From assembly GCA_013375405.1 (NCBI GenBank), contig JABXJU010000251.1, positions 1 to 5,611 of the forward strand: DNA of 5,611 bases, read 5' to 3'. Made by a program: the position numbers and the translations under genes. Origin of the DNA: Candidatus Helarchaeota archaeon. Its GTDB lineage: Archaea > Asgardarchaeota > Lokiarchaeia > Helarchaeales > HEL-GB-A. This document shows positions 1 to 4,706 of this stretch, in pieces; position 1 is the stretch's first letter; each line of letters opens with the position of its first letter. The notes under the pieces were generated by a model that saw only the letters and a list, made by a program, of their open reading frames with translations, did not search any database and was not told the origin of the DNA.

Positions 1-42
1 GAAATATTCACTTTTATTATGAGGAAAGGATTAAAAAATCTG

Positions 43-55
43 TTATAAAAATATA
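43..55 (+). promoter_or_regulatory. TATA-like box upstream of the first gene
   Basis: An A/T-only stretch (ttataaaaatata) fits an archaeal TATA box. Its centre lies about 25-30 bases before the ATG at 79, the spacing expected for a leaderless archaeal transcript that begins at or near that ATG. The surroundings are also AT-rich, so a chance match is quite possible. Confidence 0.3.
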
Positions 56-70
56 AGTTGTCGAACTTAA

Positions 71-169
71 GTTATAACATGGTCACCACAAGAATTTTTT
101 GAACATTTTGATGAATTTCTAGAAAAAAATTATCTTTGGAATTTCACAAGATTAGTAATTTATAGAAAA
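71..169 (+). other. Open, coding-like extension upstream of the first gene's ATG
   Basis: The frame of the gene at 170 stays open back to a stop at 68-70 and reads like real protein (it includes WSPQEFFEHFDEF), but it contains no ATG, GTG or TTG. A different frame has an ATG at 79 (MVTTRIF, then TGA at 100-102). Removing one T from the T6 run at 95-100 would join that ATG to the downstream frame and give one protein of 207 residues. The true N-terminus therefore probably lies here, separated by a natural frameshift, transcript slippage or an assembly error. Confidence 0.45.
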
Positions 170-703
170 ATGCGGTATAACCGAGGTTATAATGAATACA
201 ATTACAAGGCGTATATAAGTTTGCTTCGCAGGGCGCGTAATGTATGTCAGAAGAATCCAGAACTTAAAAAGAAATTTAATTCCTTAATTAAAAAAATTAA
301 ATATTTACTAGCTTCAGGCTGGATTCAATACCCAATCCCTAAATCAGATGTTGATATATTAGAAACGCATCTTAACCAAGAAATATCTATAATCGAGGCA
401 GAAATCAGGGAATCCGTTAAGATCCAACGAGAACGCCGTTCAAAACTTCATCCCAGTGGATGGGAAGATAGAAATTATGAAGTGACGTATATGATGGTCT
501 TGAAAAATATAAAATTCGGAGCTCCACTTGAAAAGGCTACAGTCACAGAGTTAAAACTTAGTTACGGGCACACATTATTGGGTGAAATAGCCTTTACAGG
601 TATGTTGAGACCGAAGGTTAAGGTTCGATGTGTTGGATGGCTTAAAAAAGAAAAAATGGGTTATTTTTTAGAAAATATTTCACAATTCGAATATATTAGC
701 TAA
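170..703 (+). CDS. Hypothetical protein, probably missing its N-terminus
   Basis: I do not recognise this protein. The 177 residues from the first ATG have no signal peptide and no membrane span, so it is probably cytosolic. The first ~130 residues are rich in K, R and E and look helical: basic stretches near residues 20-46 (RRARN, KKKF, KKIKY), a possible coiled-coil-forming segment at about 58-90 (LETHLNQEISIIEAEIRES) and a charged run RERRSK. The last ~65 residues alternate hydrophobic and polar residues (TELKLSYGHTLLGEIAF, KVKVRCVGWL) and look like a small beta-rich domain. There is no Shine-Dalgarno site before the ATG at 170, and the same frame is coding-like for about 33 further codons upstream, so this ATG is probably internal. 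A 28-bp duplication begins in its last codons. Its status as a real gene is supported by length and composition, not by a known family. Confidence 0.6.
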   Translation: MRYNRGYNEYNYKAYISLLRRARNVCQKNPELKKKFNSLIKKIKYLLASGWIQYPIPKSDVDILETHLNQEISIIEAEIRESVKIQRERRSKLHPSGWEDRNYEVTYMMVLKNIKFGAPLEKATVTELKLSYGHTLLGEIAFTGMLRPKVKVRCVGWLKKEKMGYFLENISQFEYIS

Positions 704-732
704 AATTTCACAATTTAAATATATTAGCTAAA
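677..732. repeat. 28-bp imperfect tandem duplication across a stop codon
   Basis: Units 677-704 and 705-732 match at 26 of 28 positions; the differences are at 688/716 (c/t) and 689/717 (g/a). The first unit encodes the last nine codons of the upstream gene including its TAA; the second lies directly after the stop. Since 28 is not a multiple of 3, the second copy is not an in-frame protein repeat. It looks like a local slippage duplication that has since diverged slightly. Confidence 0.9.
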
Positions 733-991
733 ATGCGACTATATTGCTTGGCATCAAATAACAATCACATTACTAATAAATGATGTTACTTTACTGGTAA
801 TATCTATACTTGATTCTATTATAAACAAAGAAATTCTTGCTTTTTTCATTATAATTATAATAATTGGAAACATCTCGGTTTTTACTATCATTTCTATCTC
901 GAAATACAAAAATATCTTTAGTCAAACAATTCCACAAACAATTATCTTCGCAATCATGATAGTATTCATAATTTTAGGTATTCTCCTCTAG
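728..991 (+). pseudogene. Startless open frame, possible membrane-protein remnant
   Basis: An open frame of 87 codons follows a TAG at 725-727 and ends with TAG at 989-991. It has no ATG, GTG or TTG before a methionine very near its end. It would encode a short polar lead (KCDYIAWHQ) and then two or three hydrophobic segments, including a run of six isoleucines (AFFIIIIIIGNISVF) and a C-terminal IVFIILGILL. It could be the 3' remnant of a small membrane protein whose start was lost beside the 28-bp duplication. AT-rich DNA easily yields I/L/F-rich frames by chance, so it may be non-coding. This frame and the repeat are the only content I see between 704 and 1050. Confidence 0.3.
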
Positions 992-1050
992 GAAAATTTG
1001 AAAAATCCGAGGTTATTTATAGGAATACGGTTATACCCAGCTATTTATGT

Positions 1051-1073
1051 AAAAAAAAGAGTAAATTAAAAAA
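1051..1073 (-). terminator. T-run terminator of the small minus-strand gene
   Basis: Read on the minus strand, the sequence just after the stop codon has a T6 run (1073-1068) and then a T8 run (1058-1051), with no obvious GC-rich hairpin. This is the typical form of an archaeal intrinsic terminator. Confidence 0.55.
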
Positions 1074-1076
1074 GCC

Positions 1077-1286
1077 TTATTCTTCCTTTTTTTGTTGCAC
1101 TCTTTCATACAGATTTAAACCCAGAAATATTTCTTGGTCTTGAAAGATTCGCTTATTTCCATGTGTACTTGCGATTATTAGGCTTTTTCCACTTTTGGAC
1201 GGAGTTTTTTCCGCTTTTAAATCGATTTCTAAAAATAATCTATCGTTTTCAATTTTATATAATACATTTCTTCCTAATTCTGCCAT
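1077..1286 (-). CDS. Small conserved SGK/GLN-motif protein, function unknown
   Basis: This encodes a soluble protein of about 69 residues, MAELGRNVLYKIEND at the N-terminus. Its core reads LFLEIDL, then TPSKSGKSLIIASTHGN, then IFLGLNLYERV. The pattern [S/T]xSGK[S/T]xx[I/V]A[S/T]xxGN followed by GLNxY resembles a family of short uncharacterised bacterial, phage and archaeal proteins of about 60-75 residues. I recognise the pattern from memory and know no assigned role. The frame continues upstream to a GTG at 1398-1400 (107 residues). I chose the ATG at 1284-1286 for three reasons: a GGAGAG site lies eight bases before it, the length fits the family, and a good TATA-like box on this strand lies inside the longer version. 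The SGK is not a Walker A motif, because the GxxxxGK spacing is absent. The gene is divergent from the transporter at 1512. Confidence 0.7.
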   Translation of the reverse strand: MAELGRNVLYKIENDRLFLEIDLKAEKTPSKSGKSLIIASTHGNKRIFQDQEIFLGLNLYERVQQKKEE

Positions 1287-1294
1287 TTCTACTG

Positions 1295-1300
1295 CTCTCC
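1295..1300 (-). promoter_or_regulatory. Ribosome binding site GGAGAG deciding the start at 1286
   Basis: On the minus strand GGAGAG is followed by eight bases (CAGTAGAA) and then ATG. This is good Shine-Dalgarno spacing and supports the short form of the small gene over the GTG start at 1400. Confidence 0.55.
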
Positions 1301-1364
1301 GTATTCGCAATTTTTGATGAGAATTGAAACTCTTTTTTCTTATTAGGTTTTTCTGTTTTTCTAG

Positions 1365-1375
1365 AAATATAAAAA
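1365..1375 (-). promoter_or_regulatory. TATA-like box for the small minus-strand gene
   Basis: The minus strand reads TTTTTATATTT, close to the archaeal TATA consensus (TTTATATA). Transcription would start near 1340, leaving a leader of roughly 55 bases before the ATG at 1286. It cannot serve the alternative GTG start at 1400, which lies upstream of it. Confidence 0.4.
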
Positions 1376-1445
1376 TACTCAAAGGCAGCTTGTCATTCAC
1401 TATCTACAAAGTATCTAAATTCACAACGATCTTTGAATTATTGAG

Positions 1446-1452
1446 TATAAAG
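1446..1452 (+). promoter_or_regulatory. Possible TATA-like box for the DMT transporter
   Basis: A tataaag lies 60 bases before the transporter ATG and would give a leader of about 35-40 bases containing the GAGGG ribosome site. The motif is short in AT-rich DNA and there are neighbouring alternatives, for example at 1366-1376. Confidence 0.25.
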
Positions 1453-1511
1453 ACATCATATGAACGACTTGAAAAAAATAAAGATATTTACAATATAAAG
1501 AGGGTATTCTT

Positions 1512-2414
1512 ATGCTTGAAACAATATTAGGAGTTATTTTAGCCATATTAGCAGGTTTAATGTTCACCTTTGGTGCGGTAATGCAGAAGAAAGGCGTGGA
1601 AAATCTACCCGACATTAAATTGGGTGATTATAAGACTGTACTCCCATTATTAAAAAATAGAACTTGGTTAGTGGGATTAATAGTTGGTTTATTAGGTGGA
1701 ATTCCTTATGTTCTATCACAGATGTGGATTGGACTTGGCTATACTCAATTATTAATAGCGACTGGCTTAATCCTGCTGGCAATTATGGCTACCAGAACCC
1801 TCCACGAACCCCTTGGAAAGATGGAATACATAGGTATTGCTCTTATTATCATAGGATCCATCTTTTTAGGCTTGGCGCAATTACAACCAGTCGCTGCCAA
1901 CCTCTCCGACCTTGGCTTTTTTACTAACGTTGTAATTTTTTATATACCGTTTTTCATTGCCATTGGAGCTGGTTTGACGTTTTATAAATTTTCGGAATGG
2001 GGGGCAGCGAAAATTTTGGGGGCTATATCGGGGATTATTTTTGGATGTGGCGCGGGGTTCTCACAAATTGGTATTATGGGTCTTATAGAAGGGAACTGGT
2101 TTGCTCTAATTATTGGGTATTTAATTCTAATGATCGGAACTGCACTTGGTACAGTCGTTGCTAATGTCGCTTTTCAAAAGGGAAAAGCCATTGTGGTTAT
2201 TCCCATTCAAAGCGCGGGGAATTATTTGATTCCTATCCTCGCAGGTCTACTTGTATTTCAACAAATCTTCCTCTTTTGGATTAATTTCTGGATATATTTC
2301 TTACCAGCTGTTATATTAATTATGTTGGGTGTGTTTCTCCTATCTAGAATCCAAGCTGAAATGGAAAAATCGACCGAACAGAGCGAAGTTCACGAAAATC
2401 TATCAAATCATTGA
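1512..2414 (+). CDS. DMT-superfamily membrane transporter, NIPA/EamA-like
   Basis: This 300-residue integral membrane protein has about nine hydrophobic spans, near residues 4-24, 52-72, 77-95, 104-124, 135-157, 165-188, 196-219, 227-249 and 253-278, and a polar charged tail from 279. Length and layout fit the drug/metabolite transporter superfamily, which has two related halves of four or five helices. The N-terminal signature (AxLMFTFGAVMQKKGVE, residues 14-30) resembles the glycine-rich helix 1 and QKKG of NIPA-type Mg2+ transporter relatives. LHEPLGKMEYIGIALIIIG (98-116) and GKAIVVIPIQSAGNYLIP (224-241) are the usual half-end motifs of EamA-like proteins. The substrate cannot be read from sequence; divalent cations or small metabolites are both possible. 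The start is fixed by GAGGG (1500-1504) seven bases before the ATG. It is divergent from the small gene on its left and separated by a T-run from the next gene. Confidence 0.8.
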   Translation: MLETILGVILAILAGLMFTFGAVMQKKGVENLPDIKLGDYKTVLPLLKNRTWLVGLIVGLLGGIPYVLSQMWIGLGYTQLLIATGLILLAIMATRTLHEPLGKMEYIGIALIIIGSIFLGLAQLQPVAANLSDLGFFTNVVIFYIPFFIAIGAGLTFYKFSEWGAAKILGAISGIIFGCGAGFSQIGIMGLIEGNWFALIIGYLILMIGTALGTVVANVAFQKGKAIVVIPIQSAGNYLIPILAGLLVFQQIFLFWINFWIYFLPAVILIMLGVFLLSRIQAEMEKSTEQSEVHENLSNH

Positions 2415-2440
2415 ACTTCTATTTATTTCTATTCACATCT

Positions 2441-2450
2441 ATTCTTTTTT
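2441..2450 (+). terminator. T-rich probable terminator after the DMT transporter
   Basis: The spacer after the stop at 2414 is strongly pyrimidine-rich and ends in T6 (2445-2450), with no GC hairpin. This suits an archaeal terminator, although the downstream genes could still be read through. Confidence 0.4.
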
Positions 2451-2491
2451 CACAAAGGTGTTATTAGCAAATATTTATTAGGAGAAGCTTC

Positions 2492-2557
2492 ATGACATTA
2501 GGTAGGGATGTAAAATGGCTAACGAAAATGAGAATTCTACGCTTTTTGACACTTTAG
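2492..2557 (+). other. Short leader-like open frame overlapping the next gene's start
   Basis: An ATG at 2492 has the strongest ribosome site in the area: GGAG at 2481-2484, seven bases before it. It opens only 21 codons (MTLGRDVKWLTKMRILRFLTL) and ends at TAG 2555-2557, overlapping the first 43 bases of the membrane-protein gene in another frame. It could be a regulatory leader peptide, a decoy start, or a relic of an earlier start. Nothing shows that it is translated. Confidence 0.3.
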
Positions 2558-3792
2558 AAACTTCAAAAAACGGAAGTATAATTGCACACTTGTTCATTCC
2601 AATGATGGCAACCTTATTCTTCATTCAAGCGTTTCGAGCTTATGTACCTGGATTATATATAGCTATGTTTCATGTAGTATTTCAAGATCCGGGGTGGATC
2701 GGGTCTTTTTTCACGGTATTGACCATACTATTCTTTATCATACCACTTTTTACTAATAAACTGTGTAAACGCTTTGGCCAAGAGAAAATCTATTTAATTT
2801 CTATTGTAATTGTTGCAATTGCGCGTCTATTAATAGCAGCTCATCTTCCTTCATTGGCAGAAAATATCCTCGCAGCACTGGTTGTTGCATTCTATGGAAT
2901 TTATTTTAGTATCTTCTTGAAACGGTTAGTTCAAAATGACATGGGCATGGAGTTAAAAGCGAAAATGAGTATCTTTTCAGTTACTTTCATCGCCGCCTTC
3001 CTTCTTGATAGTGTTTTTCGAACTATTGGATATTCCTCTGACATCAGTTTAATCACAATTCATTTGAATCCCGCGTTGTGGTACATTTTGCAATATATTT
3101 GGCTAGCTGTGCAGGTGCCTCTCTCCCTGCTCCTTATTTGGTTCTCTTTCCGGTCAAGAACTGAGATTTTCCCCGAAGAGAAAGTGGAAGAAACCGAAGC
3201 TATGAGAAATGAGCCATGGGTTTTAAACGCAGGTGGATTTGGAATGTTTTTTTTCCTGATATTCAATGTTTTTCTATATCCAAACGCCATTGCTGAATAC
3301 ACGAATACGGAATATGCAATAATTAATCCAATCATGACAGGAGCAATCATCTTAGCTCTTGTTTATCTGCTCTTTGGAAAAGAAAAATCTATCTATAACA
3401 TAGAAATCAACATATGTTTTAATATAATATTATTACTTGCCCTTGCCGCGGTGCTCTTCCTTGGAACAACTTGGCCATATCTAACTGCAAGCTTCATGAG
3501 CCTTTCTATAGCAGTAATGTTCCTCAACACACATGTTCTCATAACAAATATGCGCACGCCTCGAAAGAAAGGAAACCTCCTTAAACAATTTTCAAAACTA
3601 ATGAGCTATGGCGTCCTATTTTTCATACTTATGACATTTCTACACGCTTTTACAACGGATTATGCTTTCACTATTTCAGCATTTCAAGGCTTAGGACCAT
3701 TAATCCTTTTCATTGGTGGCTGTATCTTTACTCTAACGACCCTACTTGCACATATGCAACTAAACAAGTTTGAAAAAGGGAGGTCTGACTGA
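2515..3792 (+). CDS. 12-span membrane protein paired with the EEP enzyme
   Basis: The 425-residue protein begins with a polar cytosolic tail of about 22 residues. It then has about twelve hydrophobic spans, near residues 24-46, 62-80, 92-109, 116-135, 152-172, 188-211, 238-256, 268-287, 299-317, 320-339, 362-380 and 391-412. An acidic loop (EEKVEETEAM, about 221-230) separates spans 6 and 7. This six-plus-six layout is MFS-like, and a basic NKLCKRFGQEK between spans 2 and 3 sits where MFS carriers have their loop motif, but a classical DRxGRR motif is absent. Its stop codon overlaps the start of the EEP gene by one base, which implies coupled translation and a shared task. Eukaryotic CWH43/PGAP2IP joins a multi-span membrane region to a C-terminal EEP domain, so this may be the separated membrane half; this is inference from architecture. 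A stop at 2503-2505 limits the start to the ATG at 2515, served by GGTAGGG (2501-2507). Confidence 0.7.
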   Translation: MANENENSTLFDTLETSKNGSIIAHLFIPMMATLFFIQAFRAYVPGLYIAMFHVVFQDPGWIGSFFTVLTILFFIIPLFTNKLCKRFGQEKIYLISIVIVAIARLLIAAHLPSLAENILAALVVAFYGIYFSIFLKRLVQNDMGMELKAKMSIFSVTFIAAFLLDSVFRTIGYSSDISLITIHLNPALWYILQYIWLAVQVPLSLLLIWFSFRSRTEIFPEEKVEETEAMRNEPWVLNAGGFGMFFFLIFNVFLYPNAIAEYTNTEYAIINPIMTGAIILALVYLLFGKEKSIYNIEINICFNIILLLALAAVLFLGTTWPYLTASFMSLSIAVMFLNTHVLITNMRTPRKKGNLLKQFSKLMSYGVLFFILMTFLHAFTTDYAFTISAFQGLGPLILFIGGCIFTLTTLLAHMQLNKFEKGRSD

Positions 3793-4637
3793 TGTCTTTG
3801 ACAAATAAGAAAATAATTGTGATTGTTCTCCTGATTATTCCATTAGTAGTTTCCATTGTGTATTCAGTAATACCTATTCAAGTAAGCACGCCAACTTTTG
3901 ACGATAATCAAGTGAAATTCATGACTTATAACATCCATTTCGGGGTTGGCATGGACGACAAGCTAGATTTAGAACGAATTGTACAAAATATTTTAGTCGA
4001 GGATCCTGATATCATTGGATTACAAGAAGTAGAAACCGGCCGAATCACCTCGGAAGGGATTGATATGGCTCAATGGATAGCGAGAGCCTTGGGTATGCAT
4101 TATTATTACTATCCCGCTCTAAATGAGCATGCGTTTGGATGTGCCCTCCTCAGTCGCTATCCAATTGTCAATGTGTCAGCTTGGGATATGCCAACGATCA
4201 TATGGGACCGCGTCTTAATCCGTGGTACGATTCGATTAAATAACAGCTTTTGGATTGATGTCTTTGTGACTCACTTCGGATTATCGAAGGATAATAGGAC
4301 TGCCCAAGCCGAGTTCGTCCTAAGTAAAATAAGTCTAATTTCGAGGCCGATGGTCTTGATGGGTGATTTCAACTTAAATGATTCAACTCCTGAAATTGGA
4401 AGTATCATTTCTGTCGGTGGATTCAACGATACCGCAAAAGATTTTGCTGATCCCAATCCCCCTGGCAACACCTCCTCCTCCTGGCCCGCTCCCGATGGAC
4501 GAATCGATTATATTTTTGCAAAAGGATTTACTTTGATCAATAATAGTCACGTTGTCGATGATATGATCCCAGGTGTGCATGCCGCGTGGGAATACGGCAG
4601 CGACCATCTCCCCGTTGTCACGACTCTACAATACTAA
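3792..4637 (+). CDS. Membrane-anchored EEP-fold phosphodiesterase, CWH43/PGAP2IP-like
   Basis: The 281-residue protein has one N-terminal span (about 8-29, preceded by NKK), so the C-terminal domain should lie outside the cell. That domain (about 41-281) is an endonuclease/exonuclease/phosphatase fold with every usual active-site block: MTYNIHFG (Asn47), GLQEV (metal-binding Glu79), FVTHFG (His161), MGDFNLN (Asp192, Asn194), GRIDYIF (Asp239) and SDHLPV (Asp271, His272). It should cleave or transfer at a phosphodiester with Mg2+. The family includes nucleases, sphingomyelinases and lipid phosphatases. DPDIIGLQEVETGR, followed by a stretch with Tyr repeats and FGCALLSRYPI, resembles from memory the C-terminal domain of CWH43/PGAP2IP, which acts in GPI-anchor lipid remodelling. 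With a membrane anchor and an outward domain, a lipid head group is a more likely substrate than DNA. GGGAGG (3778-3783) lies eight bases before the ATG, and TGATG joins it to the membrane gene upstream. A secreted nuclease remains possible. Confidence 0.85.
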   Translation: MSLTNKKIIVIVLLIIPLVVSIVYSVIPIQVSTPTFDDNQVKFMTYNIHFGVGMDDKLDLERIVQNILVEDPDIIGLQEVETGRITSEGIDMAQWIARALGMHYYYYPALNEHAFGCALLSRYPIVNVSAWDMPTIIWDRVLIRGTIRLNNSFWIDVFVTHFGLSKDNRTAQAEFVLSKISLISRPMVLMGDFNLNDSTPEIGSIISVGGFNDTAKDFADPNPPGNTSSSWPAPDGRIDYIFAKGFTLINNSHVVDDMIPGVHAAWEYGSDHLPVVTTLQY

Positions 4638-4640
4638 TCC

Positions 4641-4656
4641 TCTTTTTTTTCCTTTT
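4641..4656 (+). terminator. T-run terminator after the EEP gene
   Basis: T8 (4643-4650) and T4 (4653-4656) follow the EEP stop codon within a few bases, without a GC-rich stem. This is the archaeal pattern and probably ends the membrane protein-EEP transcript. Confidence 0.55.
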
Positions 4657-4660
4657 AGCA

Positions 4661-4671
4661 TAAATTTATTT
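4661..4671 (+). promoter_or_regulatory. TATA-like box for the flippase gene
   Basis: taaatttattt lies about 40 bases before the flippase ATG. There is no Shine-Dalgarno site before that ATG, so a leaderless or near-leaderless transcript starting about 25 bases after this box is plausible. Confidence 0.3.
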
Positions 4672-4706
4672 AGTTTCATTCGATTACAAGACACTATACT
4701 TTACAG

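Noticed and set aside
1..48. Open frame from the left edge ending at TAA 46-48 (EIFTFIMRKGLKNLL), possible end of an upstream gene
   Set aside because: Fifteen codons with no motif; too short to distinguish from chance in AT-rich DNA.
728..991. Fusion of the 170-703 gene with the hydrophobic frame into one gene broken by the duplication
   Set aside because: Removing either 28-bp copy still leaves the TAA at the end of the first gene and shifts the register, so the duplication alone did not split one gene.
1174..1182. SGK of the small minus-strand protein as a Walker A nucleotide-binding loop
   Set aside because: The GxxxxGK[S/T] spacing is missing and the protein is too short for a P-loop fold.
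1287..1400. N-terminal extension of the small minus-strand gene from the GTG at 1400
   Set aside because: No good ribosome site at the GTG, the TATA-like box lies inside it, and it exceeds the usual family length.
1324..1530. Plus-strand frame of 68 codons
   Set aside because: Lies across the divergent intergenic region, antisense to the small gene's upstream region and overlapping the transporter start; low-complexity content and no ribosome site.
1421..1615. Minus-strand frame of 64 codons
   Set aside because: Antisense to the start of the DMT transporter; no recognisable protein features.
1664..1927. Plus-strand frame of 87 codons inside the transporter
   Set aside because: An alternative-frame shadow of a clear transporter gene.
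3060..3350. Minus-strand frame of 96 codons inside the 12-span membrane gene
   Set aside because: Antisense shadow of a well-supported coding sequence.
4271..4607. Two minus-strand frames inside the EEP gene
   Set aside because: Antisense to conserved EEP motifs; the glycine-rich stretch in one is the complement of the C-rich island.
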